Assembly (NCBI GenBank): GCA_023146255.1
Contig: JAGLCJ010000003.1
Coordinates: 62,001-126,000, forward strand
Origin: Alcanivoracaceae bacterium
Lineage (GTDB): Bacteria; Pseudomonadota; Gammaproteobacteria; Pseudomonadales; Alcanivoracaceae
Length of the DNA: 64,000 bases
Direction of reading: 5' to 3'
Below, piece by piece: positions 44,901-53,511 of the stretch. The notes below the pieces were generated by a model, which was not told the origin of the DNA, made no database searches, and saw only the letters and a list, made by a program, of their open reading frames with translations. How positions within the stretch are numbered: position 1 is the first letter of the stretch; every line of letters begins with the position of its first letter. The translations under genes and the position numbers were made by a program.

Positions 44901-46383
44901 GAAAACAGCGTTGCGCTTCTCAAACCCTGCCACCGACCCGGCGACACGAACTCGCACCACCTATGGTCTGGATGGTTCCTGGACCTTCTGGCGCAGAGCC
45001 AATCCCTCTACGCCGGGCATGGTGCAGCATGTCTATGCCTACGGCGGCAAGCGTCGCGGCGGCAACAGCTACTATGCGCTGAATGTCACCAACAGGAATA
45101 ATCCGCGGATTCTCTGGCAGATCGACGATCAGGCCACCGGACCTTTCTCACGTCTGGGTGAAACCTGGTCTGAACCATCTCTGGCGCAGATCATGATTGA
45201 TGGCACCGCGGTACCGGTGCTGATCTTCGGCGGTGGTTACAGCCCGGCAGACCATGATGATCCGACACTGGTCAGTGGTGGCGATGACGTTGGCAACGCG
45301 CTTTATATTGTCAATGCCAACAACGGTGCCCTGATCTGGTGGGCGTCTGATGGCGCCACCGGGGCCGGTGCGGGTGCGGCGACATCCGTGGCGGCAATGG
45401 ACTGGGCGATTGCTGCAAACGTTACACCAGTGGATATCAACTTCGATGGATTCGTCGATCATATCTATGCGGCGGATCTGGGTGGTCAGGTATTCCGCGT
45501 TGATCTCGACAAAGACAACACCGGCGCTGGCTCGTTGGTGAACCGTGTCGAAGTGGTTGCCTCGCTGGGTACTTCGGAAGACAACGGTATCCAGAACCAT
45601 CGCCGTTTCTTTGGCGCGCCGTCGGTTGCGCTTGGCGTCCGGGATGGTCAGGAACTGGTTCAGGTTGCCATTGGCTCGGGTTATCGGGAAGGGCCGCTTT
45701 CTGAAGGCACCCAGGATCGTATGCACGTCATCGATGATGTCGGAGCCCTGCTGGCCTATGACGCTTCCTATGGAGCAGTGACAACCGGGGTATATCCGGT
45801 TACCGCTGATGACCTGCTTGACGTCACCAGCGACCTTGATCCGGATACCAGTGATTTTAATGGCAAGTATGGCTGGTATTTCGATCTCGACCGCTCGATT
45901 GGTGAGAAGGTGTTGTCCAAGGCGGCAGTAGTACAAAACGAAGTGCTGTTCACCACCTTTAACAACGAGTCCCCGGAAGGTCGGGATGCCTGTAACTCGG
46001 TGGCCGGTAGTGCCCGGTTCTATCGGGTGGCGCTGTCCGATGGCCGTCCTGCTCCGGTGGACGAAATTGACAATGATGGTGATACCGAACGTTACTCTGA
46101 TCTGAATGTGCCGGGCATCCCGCCGGAGCCGCAGGTGCTGCTGGGCGCACTCGGTGGCGGCGGTGGTGGTGGTGGCGGCGGCGGTGAACCGCCGCCGTGC
46201 CCGCCGGGCGAGGAATGCGATCCTTGTGAAGGCCGAGCGGATTCTGCCCTGACGGGTGTGATTGGTACCAATGTGGTCTCCCTCGGCCCGTTGCAGGGCT
46301 GTGGTTTCCGCAAGACCCGTTGGTACGAAACCACTCGCGCTGAGGCCGAGCAGATCTTCACCGATGAGGGCGCCGTTCGCTGA
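41971..46383 (+). CDS. pilY1: Type IV pilus tip protein PilY1, paralogue 2
   Basis: A 1470-residue exported protein; the ATG at 41971 has a near-perfect GGAGGAGGGAG site. The signal peptide ends PLHA. The von Willebrand A region has a full metal site, D51-T-S-G-S55 (IMLDTSGSMNW), and its partner AAEDQECASNHIVLMTDG is also intact. The C-terminal propeller has GVAVNQLNRIQHLDQ and the calcium-loop-like DINFDGFVD at 1155-1163. Near the C-terminus 11 Gly in a row (1395-1405) lead to a Pro/Cys-rich patch (PPPCPPGEECDPCEG) not found in paralogue 1. Only this copy is followed by pilE, so it is more likely the main tip adhesin. Confidence 0.93.
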   Translation: MISIGRILKHWPLFLVSAVWLSATPLHADDTEVYFVEAQGGGKANIMIMLDTSGSMNWCGASTSTCGDPSQSRIAELKRSFSRLVDGLGSNVRIGLGRLTEYSDSSGWNGGYVIYPMRGLDESTEALLAQSSVSSNLDDAVQTGPAPGGLAVTNTTIIIPNAGVVGGSTGFIFRGLNVPRYATVVSATLKVQAAAASATEVKMQADYNVGPLLPNFAMQPIDTRAWTPGAEIVIPGSQTWVTNNVMYDLDATDFVQMAINDAGWCGGTDIAMRLSNLDPADTLSRRINAHDRIADNAAFRAPQLEVTWDINPTMITGDPSLPGYESTLSCVGNQSKGLKFADNDADQQGSTVRTNNNELSISATNARAAFRFPEINFDLRASLARPDVLNYAVLNFRGVEAGYDNYECVRYRNNGSCRTYGYVRRDLTNGTVNLEITGVVGNAAEISNANNNISSRTAVTETVNLTLSAAASDFNRVHSVNVTDMVREMMSAPGWARGGALMFRVRATDPGSRFFALGAQEGGAANSATINIGVSTANQKVLVPLVRDRLKEVVNSLTAGGATPLAESFTEMSRYMMGLPVDHGVRNGSYRSVVESRSGANYDSPIAAEDQECASNHIVLMTDGVPQYDGSADDDTQTITGVRLSGTNSGDPERQRLCDAVDGTDTTNSSFRDYTDASFACMEEMARWNLSIDDNTVGRQVNTHMVLFYLDDTTLGYARRVTDIGEGQAINAGNESELEQAFSNIINSVTQQNATLAAPGVAVNQLNRIQHLDQLYFSVFKPSVNTRWQGNVKRYRLGGTIDEPLIVDSNGLEAINPNSGFFKENARSWWSTAADGDDVEKGGARSQLGVGERKLFVSLGSAGRGTDIDATNATGSALTRFEEFDTVAADKLGLPAGAADQIREDLFDFLMESWGDPLHSVPRLVNYGFTGPIEQAVNNPNNQDNTIFTSTNNGALHAIDPKTGEEYFSFIPHDELAKTALRFSNPATDPATRTRTTYGLDGSWTFWRRANPSTPGMVQHVYAYGGKRRGGNSYYALNVTNRNNPRILWQIDDQATGPFSRLGETWSEPSLAQIMIDGTAVPVLIFGGGYSPADHDDPTLVSGGDDVGNALYIVNANNGALIWWASDGATGAGAGAATSVAAMDWAIAANVTPVDINFDGFVDHIYAADLGGQVFRVDLDKDNTGAGSLVNRVEVVASLGTSEDNGIQNHRRFFGAPSVALGVRDGQELVQVAIGSGYREGPLSEGTQDRMHVIDDVGALLAYDASYGAVTTGVYPVTADDLLDVTSDLDPDTSDFNGKYGWYFDLDRSIGEKVLSKAAVVQNEVLFTTFNNESPEGRDACNSVAGSARFYRVALSDGRPAPVDEIDNDGDTERYSDLNVPGIPPEPQVLLGALGGGGGGGGGGGEPPPCPPGEECDPCEGRADSALTGVIGTNVVSLGPLQGCGFRKTRWYETTRAEAEQIFTDEGAVR

Positions 46384-46392
46384 GTCAGTTCG

Positions 46393-46413
46393 CGCCGCCG
46401 CCATGCGGCGGCG
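46393..46413. repeat. GC-only hairpin between pilY1 copy 2 and pilE
   Basis: CGCCGCCGC-CAT-GCGGCGGCG, a 9-bp stem ten bases past the pilY1 stop, with no T-tract. It may protect the upstream message or reduce readthrough into pilE. Confidence 0.5.
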
Positions 46414-46488
46414 GCGTGATGCCTACCGCTTTCGGCTGAGGCTTTCTGGTGTATGCTTGGGGCAGTCGGGCCAATCGGAGCAGATAAG

Positions 46489-46902
46489 ATGCAAAAGCAG
46501 TATTCACAGGGGTTTTCGCTGATCGAGTTGATGATCGTGGTGGTGATCGTCGCCATCATTGCGGCGCTGGCGTATCCGTCCTATACGCGCCAGGTGCAGG
46601 CTACCCGGCAGTCGGCAATGCAGGGTGAGATGATGTCATACGCATCGGTGCTGGAGAATTATCGGGCCCAGAACTTCTCTTACGAAAATGCTGCCGTCAA
46701 TGTGCCGCCGCCTGCTAACGATAATTACGTTATCAATCTGGTGGTGGCTGCGGATTTTCGCAGTTATGTCATGAACGCCGTTCCGATCGGGCAGCAGGTG
46801 GAAGCTGGAGCCATGGCGCTGAACGAGCGTGGCGAGAATTGTGTGGACCCGGATGATCCTGCCGCCTGCGTAATCGGCACTGATCCGGGCTGGAAGAAAT
46901 AA
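46489..46902 (+). CDS. pilE: Type IV pilin PilE
   Basis: A 137-residue prepilin. Cleavage site QG precedes FSLIELMIVVVIVAIIAALA (Glu at +5), then YPSYTRQVQATRQSAMQGEM, the PilE minor pilin pattern. The C-terminal Cys pair (ENCVDPDDPAACV) forms a small disulfide loop. The ATG at 46489 follows a GGAG site. In Pseudomonas one pilE closes the minor pilin operon; here it follows operon 2 only. A strong terminator lies 20 bases after the stop. Confidence 0.92.
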   Translation: MQKQYSQGFSLIELMIVVVIVAIIAALAYPSYTRQVQATRQSAMQGEMMSYASVLENYRAQNFSYENAAVNVPPPANDNYVINLVVAADFRSYVMNAVPIGQQVEAGAMALNERGENCVDPDDPAACVIGTDPGWKK

Positions 46903-46922
46903 GCTCGATCTTTTCTGTTCGC

Positions 46923-46950
46923 AAAATGGCCAGCATCAGCTGGCCATTTT
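46923..46950. terminator. Bidirectional terminator between pilE and fimT
   Basis: AAAATGGCCAGC-ATCA-GCTGGCCATTTT sits between the convergent pilE and fimT genes, four bases from the fimT stop, and serves both strands. Confidence 0.92.
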
Positions 46951-46953
46951 GTT

Positions 46954-47451
46954 TCAACAGTTCGGCGGGTGCCGTTCACTGCGCAGTTTGCCGATCCAGC
47001 TGACGATGACCTTCTGTCCGTGCATGCCGCGGCAGAGCATGAAATGTCCATTCTGGTGGTAAACGGTGCCACGGGTATCCAGTCGCAGGTGCGGCTGGTT
47101 ACGGAAACTCCGCCAGCGCAGTTGGGTATCTGGATCAAATAGCACACGGCCGATTTCCTTGTCCCCGTAGTCGAAGCGGCGGTTGTCGTTCAGGTCAAGA
47201 ACGGCGACCAGCCCGCTGCTTGTGCCAAATTCGCCGCAGTCGGTGCCGCTGGCACAGATCAGTACCGGCGCCTTGCCTACGCCCTCGGCGCGGGCCTGCA
47301 TGATCAGTCCGATGATTTCGTTGCTGCCGGCAGCCAGGCGACTGCGCGCAATCAATCCGTTCCAGCCGGGCAGCGCGCTACCGATCAGAATGCTCAGTAA
47401 GGTCAGGGTGATCAGCAGTTCGATCAGGGTCAGTCCGTTTTGCCGGTTCAT
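46954..47451 (-). CDS. fimT: GspH/FimT family pseudopilin
   Basis: A 165-residue prepilin. Site NG precedes LTLIELLITLTLLSILIGSALP (Glu at +5). The body has SNEIIGLIMQARAEGVGKAP and LDLNDNRRFDYGD, as in FimT of Pseudomonas, where the gene also sits beside thiO and pilR/pilS. FimT of other species binds DNA for natural transformation; basic residues near the C-terminus (KLRSERHPPN) would fit that but do not prove it. The ATG at 47451 has GGAGGA upstream. Confidence 0.87.
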   Translation of the reverse strand: MNRQNGLTLIELLITLTLLSILIGSALPGWNGLIARSRLAAGSNEIIGLIMQARAEGVGKAPVLICASGTDCGEFGTSSGLVAVLDLNDNRRFDYGDKEIGRVLFDPDTQLRWRSFRNQPHLRLDTRGTVYHQNGHFMLCRGMHGQKVIVSWIGKLRSERHPPNC

Positions 47452-47545
47452 GGCGAATCCTCCGCCGGGCACTCTATTTCACTGACCGTGGCCGGGTATG
47501 TCGTTAGAATCGCCAACTCCGGTAAGTCGTTGCAGGTGAAGGATT

Positions 47546-48628
47546 GTGGTGGATGTGCTCGTCGTCGGCGCCGGCGTGGCCGGCATGCTGTCAGCCATTG
47601 AGTTGCAACAGCGTGGTTGTTCAGTGCGGTTGCTGGATGCCGGCGTGGCCAGACAGCCAGCCTCCTGGGCCGGTGGCGGCATTCTGTCGCCGCTGTTTCC
47701 GTGGCGTTATCCGGATGCCATGACCCCGCTAACGCTCAATGCCCGCCGTGATTACGGCCTCTGGCGTGATCGGATTCTGGTGGCCGGAGGGGCTGACCCG
47801 GAGTTGCTTGATGGCGGCATGCTGGTGCTGGAACCAGGTGATGACGAGCAGGCGTTACTCTGGGCCGGCAGACATGACGTCCGGTTGGAGCAGATCAGCG
47901 CCGCCCGGCACATGCCGTGGCTGGCGGATCGCCCTGCCTTGTGGCTCCCGGAGATTGCCCGGATACGCAACCCGCGCTTGCTCAAAGGGCTGGAACGGTT
48001 GCGTCAGCGAGCAGGAATAGAGCTGGTCCGGGATCAGGCTGTTTCGATAGAGCAAGACTTTGCTGGTGTGCGAGTGCTTACATCAAGCGGCGTGGTGCAG
48101 GCTGCGGACAAACTGCTGCTGACCGCCGGGGCCTGGACCGCCGGATTGTTGCCGCTGCCCCTGCGCCAAAGCATTTTCCCGGTGCGTGGGCAGATGCTGC
48201 TTTACCGGCCGACAGTGCCGTTTCCGGACACGGTACTGCTGAGCCCGGCCGGATACCTGATTCCGCGGGCAGATGGCTTGTTACTGGCAGGGTCCACGGT
48301 GGAACCAGGAATTGATGACAGCATTCCGACGGAGCAGGCCTGGGCACAACTGAAGCAGATGGCGGAGCAGCTGTGGCCGGCGTTGCAAGGCGTCACCCCG
48401 GTGGCGCAATGGGCCGGTATTCGGCCCGGCGCGAACAGGCCACTGCCACTGATTGGTGAGTTACCGGGTAGCGAAGGGCATATCTGGATCAACAGTGGCC
48501 ATTTCCGTAATGGTCTGGTCTGTGCCCCGGCCAGCGCAGCACTGGTTGCCGATCTGGTCTGCGGGTTGGAGCCGGGAATGGATCCTGCGCCCTACTCGGT
48601 ATCCGGTTCTTCCTCGTCGCCACCCTGA
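47546..48628 (+). CDS. thiO: FAD-dependent glycine/D-amino acid oxidase, ThiO-like
   Basis: A 360-residue flavoprotein. The FAD site VLVVGAGVAGMLSAIEL is at the N-terminus; WAGGGILSPL and the C-terminal WAGIRPGANRPLP and HFRNGLVCAP are family markers. ThiO oxidises glycine to iminoglycine for the thiazole part of thiamine. No other thi gene is near, so a general D-amino-acid role is possible. A related gene sits between pilR and fimT in P. aeruginosa. It starts with GTG at 47546 after AGGTGAAGGA; its end overlaps pilR by 37 bases on the other strand. Confidence 0.88.
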   Translation: MVDVLVVGAGVAGMLSAIELQQRGCSVRLLDAGVARQPASWAGGGILSPLFPWRYPDAMTPLTLNARRDYGLWRDRILVAGGADPELLDGGMLVLEPGDDEQALLWAGRHDVRLEQISAARHMPWLADRPALWLPEIARIRNPRLLKGLERLRQRAGIELVRDQAVSIEQDFAGVRVLTSSGVVQAADKLLLTAGAWTAGLLPLPLRQSIFPVRGQMLLYRPTVPFPDTVLLSPAGYLIPRADGLLLAGSTVEPGIDDSIPTEQAWAQLKQMAEQLWPALQGVTPVAQWAGIRPGANRPLPLIGELPGSEGHIWINSGHFRNGLVCAPASAALVADLVCGLEPGMDPAPYSVSGSSSSPP

Positions 48629-49983
48629 TCCAGAGACAGCTTCTGCAGTCGGTAGCGTAGCGAGCGAAATGTCATGCCCAGCTTTTTCGCAGCGGCGGTA
48701 CGATTCCAGTGAGTCGCTTCCAGAGCGCGAAGCAGCTCCGCCCGCTCCACTTCCTGAAGGAACTCTTCCAGCGGCATATTGCCCGGTCTGGTTGGCATGG
48801 CGCCGCCTTCGACATGGCTGCTATTGGCAGTCTGGCTGGTTTCCGGTAGCTGCAGGTGAGAGGTGTCAATCTGTTGCCCGTCGGATAGCGTCAGTGCACG
48901 TTCCAGAATATTTTCCAGCTCGCGGACATTGCCGGGGAACGGGTACTGCTGGAGCGCCCGCCAGGCGTCATCGGTAATGGTGGGGGCCGCCAACCCCCAC
49001 TGCTGGCAAAGTCGGGCGAGAATATGTTCGGCCAGTCGCGGGATATCGCCAGCCCGCTCACGCAATGCCGGCACGCGGGTCTCGATCACGTTGAGGCGGT
49101 AGTAAAGGTCCTGCCGGAAGCGGCCGTCGGCGACTTCCCGGGCAAGGTTCCTGTGGGTGGCGCAGAGCAAGCGAATATTGACCGGAAATTCCCGCGACTC
49201 ACCCACCGGGCGTACCGATTTTTCCTGAATTGCACGCAGCAGTTTCACCTGCATATGCAGCGGCAGGTCTGCCACTTCGTCGAGAAACAGAGTACCGCCA
49301 TCGGCCTCCCGGAACAGGCCCTTGCGGTCCTCGTAGGCGCCGGTAAAAGCGCCCTTGCGATGACCGAAGAACTCGCTTTCCATCAGCTCGGTGGGAATGG
49401 CGCCACAGTTCACCGCGATAAAGGGTTTTTCCCGGCGTGGTCCCAACGCATGTATGAGCCGGGCCACGCGCTCCTTGCCACTGCCGGACTCACCGGCGAT
49501 GTAGATCGGCGCCTGACTGCGGGCCAGCTTGCCGATCTGCTCGCGCAGGGCCTTCATGGTTGGATGGTCGCCAATCAGCTGGTCGGCGGATTGTTCGGCT
49601 GGGCCCTGGCGACGGATATCAAGGCCATCATCAATCAGCTGGCGCAGACGATCCAGTGTCACCGGCTTGGCGATAAAATCGAAGGCGCCTTCCTTCATCG
49701 CCGCTGTCGCGGTTTCCATGCTGCCATGCGCGGTAATCATGGCGATTGGCATATCAGGGTAGCGGCGGCTGACGTGACGAACCAGATCAATGCCGTCACC
49801 GTCCGGCAGATTCATGTCGGTCAGACAGAGGTCGAAGGAGCTTTCGCCAAGAATGCGATAGGCATCTGTCACTGTGCCGACCGCTTCTGCCTCCAGTTTC
49901 ATCCGGCCAAGGGTGATCACCAGCAGTTCGCGCAGATCTGCTTCGTCGTCAACCACCAGTACACGTTGTGATCCTTGTGTCAT
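48592..49983 (-). CDS. pilR: Sigma-54-dependent response regulator PilR
   Basis: A 463-residue NtrC-type activator. The receiver has D56 ([13 protein letters not shown]). The AAA+ domain has Walker A GESGSGKE, the sigma-54 contact loop GAFTGA and Walker [10 protein letters not shown]. The C-terminal Fis-type helix-turn-helix ends [20 protein letters not shown]. It activates pilin transcription with RpoN. It is eight bases after pilS. It could also be one of the activators for the sigma-54-type promoter seen at 8242, but that is speculation. Confidence 0.95.
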   Translation of the reverse strand: MTQGSQRVLVVDDEADLRELLVITLGRMKLEAEAVGTVTDAYRILGESSFDLCLTDMNLPDGDGIDLVRHVSRRYPDMPIAMITAHGSMETATAAMKEGAFDFIAKPVTLDRLRQLIDDGLDIRRQGPAEQSADQLIGDHPTMKALREQIGKLARSQAPIYIAGESGSGKERVARLIHALGPRREKPFIAVNCGAIPTELMESEFFGHRKGAFTGAYEDRKGLFREADGGTLFLDEVADLPLHMQVKLLRAIQEKSVRPVGESREFPVNIRLLCATHRNLAREVADGRFRQDLYYRLNVIETRVPALRERAGDIPRLAEHILARLCQQWGLAAPTITDDAWRALQQYPFPGNVRELENILERALTLSDGQQIDTSHLQLPETSQTANSSHVEGGAMPTRPGNMPLEEFLQEVERAELLRALEATHWNRTAAAKKLGMTFRSLRYRLQKLSLDQGGDEEEPDTE

Positions 49984-49991
49984 GTCATCCC

Positions 49992-51566
49992 TTACTGAAA
50001 GACGCGGTCAGGATGGGCGAAGGTTATCACAAAGCTGGCACCGGACGACGACTCTGTCAGATCCAGTTGAGCCTGATTGGCTTCGCACAGCTCTCGACAG
50101 ACAAACAGACCAAGTCCGGTGCCCTGTCTGGAGGTGGTAAAGAATGGTTCAAACAGGTGGGGTCTGGCTTCTGCGGGAATGCCGGGGCCATTGTCACTGA
50201 TCTGCAGCCATGGCAGACCGGTGTCGCGTTGGTGGCCTCCGCTCAGGCTGACGCTGACTTCCTCTCCGCCATGGCGGAATGCGTTACCAATCAGGTTGTG
50301 CAGGATCTGTTCCAGCTGGCCGGGATCGAAACGCACCACCACATCTTTCGGAATGTTGATGGTTAGCTGATCCCCGGTTTTCCCCCGGTCGAGCCAGTGG
50401 GTCTGCACCCGCGCAACCAGCTCGACAAGGGTGATTCGCTCTGCAGCACCAGCCTGTCGCCGGGACAGGCTAAGCACATCATTAATGATGCCGTTCATCC
50501 GTTTGACGTTGGCGGACACAATATCAAGCAGTCTTTTATCAGCCTCATCCTGAGCACTTTCGGCGAGCAGACCGGTGGCATGGCTGATGGCGCTCAGCGG
50601 ATTACGGATTTCGTGGGCGATGGTGGCAGACATGCGACCAAGTGACGCCAGTTTCAGCTGTTGGGCTTCCTGCGCCAGCTGCCGCTGGTCCTCCAGAAAG
50701 GCCAGCGTTAAAGGTTGATCAATGTGATCAAGCAGGGCAAAGCGCACCAGCACGGTCGCACCGCCGGGAACCAGCTGAACGGCCGGGCGGTGCTGTATCG
50801 GATTGCCCTGCCACTGTCGTGACAGGCTGGTCAGCGCCGGCGGCAGGATGCTGTTTACCAGAGTGCCGCTGCCGCTAAGCATCAGCGTTTCCGCAGCCTT
50901 GTTGGCCAGCACAATGCGCTGGGAGCGGTCGAACACAATAATGCCGGTACGCATGCGCTGAACGATCTGCCAGTTCAGTTCCTCCAGCTGAATGATGGCC
51001 TTGTGCCGGGTTTCCGCCAGCGCCTCGCTTTCCGCCAGCCGTCGGGCAATCTGCTGGATGATGATTGAGGTGACAAAGAACGCGAATCCGAGCATGCCTG
51101 ACTCGGTCAGGTGCCAGGGGTTATCCAGGGTTAGCTGAATCGAAAACCAGAACTGCTCGAACATCACCGACAGACTGGCGAATGCCGCGACCAGCATGCC
51201 GCCGCGGCCTGGCAGCAGAATGCTGGCGGAGGCGACAGTCACCATCAGCAACACGGAAAGATTGCTTTTGGTTCCGCCACTGGCGTGAATCAGCATGGTC
51301 AGCAGGAGAATGTCGACGGCCACCGGTAGCAAGGCGGCCCATTGCGGGAAGCGTCGTCGTAACGGCGTCATGAGCCCCGCCGAGACCAGTGTCAGCAACA
51401 GATAGACAGATGCCGTTGCGATGAACAGGCCCGGCTTGCTGCTGTCACCGAAAATGCTGGTAGGGGCGAGATGGTAGACGGCAATCAGAATAGCGGCGAG
51501 AACAATGCGATAGGCTGCATAGACTCTGGATGGTGACCAGAATGTACTCGCCAGATGATCAGTCAT
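49992..51566 (-). CDS. pilS: Two-component sensor histidine kinase PilS
   Basis: A 524-residue membrane kinase. About six helices fill residues 15-185, followed by a PAS-like segment (MRTGIIVFDRSQRIVLANKAAE), the H-box SATIAHEIRNPLSAI, the N-box (LHNLIGNAFRHGGE) and the G-box (ISDNGPGIP, GTGLGLFVCREL). PilS senses pilin level in the membrane and controls PilR in Pseudomonas. Its start overlaps the small PP0621-like gene by eight bases. Confidence 0.94.
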   Translation of the reverse strand: MTDHLASTFWSPSRVYAAYRIVLAAILIAVYHLAPTSIFGDSSKPGLFIATASVYLLLTLVSAGLMTPLRRRFPQWAALLPVAVDILLLTMLIHASGGTKSNLSVLLMVTVASASILLPGRGGMLVAAFASLSVMFEQFWFSIQLTLDNPWHLTESGMLGFAFFVTSIIIQQIARRLAESEALAETRHKAIIQLEELNWQIVQRMRTGIIVFDRSQRIVLANKAAETLMLSGSGTLVNSILPPALTSLSRQWQGNPIQHRPAVQLVPGGATVLVRFALLDHIDQPLTLAFLEDQRQLAQEAQQLKLASLGRMSATIAHEIRNPLSAISHATGLLAESAQDEADKRLLDIVSANVKRMNGIINDVLSLSRRQAGAAERITLVELVARVQTHWLDRGKTGDQLTINIPKDVVVRFDPGQLEQILHNLIGNAFRHGGEEVSVSLSGGHQRDTGLPWLQISDNGPGIPAEARPHLFEPFFTTSRQGTGLGLFVCRELCEANQAQLDLTESSSGASFVITFAHPDRVFQ

Positions 51567-51798
51567 GGTGGTTTTCCAGCCATTGCTGGCGATGTTCCTC
51601 GCAGCAAAAGCGCTGCTCGTCCTGCCGCACCGCCAGTGATTCAGGCGTGTGGACGCCGCACTCGGCGCAGCGCACCATCTTCTGATTGCCGGGCGGAGAT
51701 GGATTGCTCCCTTGTGGCGGCGCCAGTAAGGTTCGTCGCAGGATGCGCCAGACCAGCCAGATCAGGGCTGCGAGAATCAATAGCCGGATAATACCCAT
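51559..51798 (-). CDS. PP0621 family small membrane protein
   Basis: A 79-residue protein with one N-terminal membrane helix (MGIIRLLILAALIWLVWRIL) and a C-terminal zinc-finger-like part, VRCAECGVHTPES then RFCCEEHRQQWL. The Cys/His pattern and layout fit the PP0621 family often found beside pilS. The ATG at 51798 has a clear AGGAGGA site. Zinc binding is likely; function is unknown. Confidence 0.85.
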   Translation of the reverse strand: MGIIRLLILAALIWLVWRILRRTLLAPPQGSNPSPPGNQKMVRCAECGVHTPESLAVRQDEQRFCCEEHRQQWLENHHD

Positions 51799-51885
51799 CG
51801 GGTTCCTCCTGAAATGGCGCGGCAGTCGCGGGGTTCCAGAGTACAATTGCTGCCCCGGCAAGGAAATGACAAATGGAGATTCAGC

Positions 51886-53511
51886 ATGCGAGTGGTCATT
51901 GCCCAGCGAAACTTTCACGTCGGTGATATCGAGGGCAACGGCCAGCGAGTCATCGACGCCTGCGAACAGGCGCGCCGGCTGCTCGGGGCCGAACTGGTGG
52001 TTTTCCCGGAGCTGTGCCTGACCGGCTATCCGCCCGAGGACCTGTTGCTGCGCCCCAGCCTGAATAGCCGTATTCAGGCGGTACTGGCGCAGATTGCCGA
52101 AGCCATCAGCATGCCAATAGTGCTCGGATATCCGGCAGTGCGTAATGGCCGCCGCTTTAATGTCGCCGGCCTGCTCAGGCCTGGTGCCGCCGGGCCCGAG
52201 CAGGAGTATTTCAAACAGTGTTTGCCCAACTACCGTGTCTTTGATGAGAAGCGCTATTTTCACGCTGGCGATCAGGCCCGGGTGGTGGAAGTCGGTGGTG
52301 TCCAGATTGGCCTGACGGTGTGTGAGGATATCTGGCACACCGGTCCGGCCGCAGCGGCCCGTGATGCCGGTGCGCAGCTATTGATCAACCTGAATGCCTC
52401 GCCGTTCCGCCGTGACAAGCATGCCGAGCGTCTTGATCAGGTGCGGGCCCGGGCAAAGGAAAATAGCCTGCCGGTGATCTACTGCAATCTGGTTGGTGGT
52501 CAGGACGAACTGGTGTTTGACGGTGGCTCCTTTGTGGTCGGTGCCGCCGGTGATGTGCTGGTGCAGGGCGGCTTCTTCGAAGAAGCGCTGGTGCCGGTGG
52601 ACATCAATGCAGGAGAAAGCGGCCTGGTCCTGTCCGGTGAACTGCTGCCGGAGCCTGATCAGACGGAAAGTGTTTACCGGGCACTGGTTTTGGCAACCCG
52701 TGATTATGTACTGAAGAACGGATTTCGCGGCGCCCTGCTAGGTTTGTCTGGCGGCATTGATTCTGCACTGACGCTGGCAGTGGCAGTGGATGCACTTGGT
52801 GCCGAGCGTGTTAGTGCGGTGATGATGCCGTTCCGTTATACCTCATCCATGAGCATTGAGGATGCCGAGAAGCAGGCAAAAATGCTCGGCGTTGGCTATC
52901 AGGTGCTGGCAATCGAACCGGCGGTGGACGCCTTTATGGAAATCCTGCGGGAGCCCTTTGCCGGCTTGCCCGCGGACACCACCGAAGAAAACCTGCAGGC
53001 ACGTTGTCGCGGTGTACTGCTGATGGCGCTGTCGAATAAAACCGGGCAGCTGGTGCTGACCACCGGCAATAAAAGCGAGGTAGCGGTGGGCTACTCGACG
53101 TTGTATGGCGATATGGCCGGCGGGTTCGATGTACTCAAGGATGTGCCGAAAACATGGGTATACCGACTGGCGGAGTACCGTAACCGCAAGGCCGGTCAGG
53201 ATGTTATTCCGCGTCGGGTGATAGAGCGGCCGCCATCTGCCGAGCTGGCGCCAGACCAGAAAGATCAGGATTCGTTGCCCGATTACGATCTGCTCGATGC
53301 GATTCTCGAGCTGTACGTGGAGCAGGACTACAGCGCCGAGGCGGTCATTCGCGCCGGGTTTGACCGTGAGACTGTGTATCGTGTGGTGCGGATGGTCGAT
53401 CGAAATGAGTACAAGCGTCGTCAGGCGGCCATCGGACCGAGGGTCACGCGCCGGGCCTTCGGCAAGGACCGACGCTATCCGATTACCAACGGCTGGCGGC
53501 CGGGCGACTGA
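51886..53511 (+). CDS. nadE: Glutamine-dependent NAD+ synthetase
   Basis: A 541-residue enzyme. The N-terminal nitrilase-type amidase has its catalytic set in FPELCLTGYPPEDL (Glu), KQCLPNYRVFDEKRYF (Lys) and GLTVCEDIWH (Cys). The C-terminal synthetase has LGLSGGIDSALTLAVAVD, the P-loop, and TGNKSEVAVGYSTLYGDM. It makes NAD+ from deamido-NAD using glutamine. The ATG at 51886 follows TGGAG. Its stop directly abuts the methyltransferase stop on the other strand. Confidence 0.96.
   Translation: MRVVIAQRNFHVGDIEGNGQRVIDACEQARRLLGAELVVFPELCLTGYPPEDLLLRPSLNSRIQAVLAQIAEAISMPIVLGYPAVRNGRRFNVAGLLRPGAAGPEQEYFKQCLPNYRVFDEKRYFHAGDQARVVEVGGVQIGLTVCEDIWHTGPAAAARDAGAQLLINLNASPFRRDKHAERLDQVRARAKENSLPVIYCNLVGGQDELVFDGGSFVVGAAGDVLVQGGFFEEALVPVDINAGESGLVLSGELLPEPDQTESVYRALVLATRDYVLKNGFRGALLGLSGGIDSALTLAVAVDALGAERVSAVMMPFRYTSSMSIEDAEKQAKMLGVGYQVLAIEPAVDAFMEILREPFAGLPADTTEENLQARCRGVLLMALSNKTGQLVLTTGNKSEVAVGYSTLYGDMAGGFDVLKDVPKTWVYRLAEYRNRKAGQDVIPRRVIERPPSAELAPDQKDQDSLPDYDLLDAILELYVEQDYSAEAVIRAGFDRETVYRVVRMVDRNEYKRRQAAIGPRVTRRAFGKDRRYPITNGWRPGD

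Noticed and set aside
46153..46185. Glycine-codon repeat as a phase-variation switch
   Set aside because: The repeat unit is a triplet with mixed codons, so slippage would change length but not frame; no on/off switch is expected.
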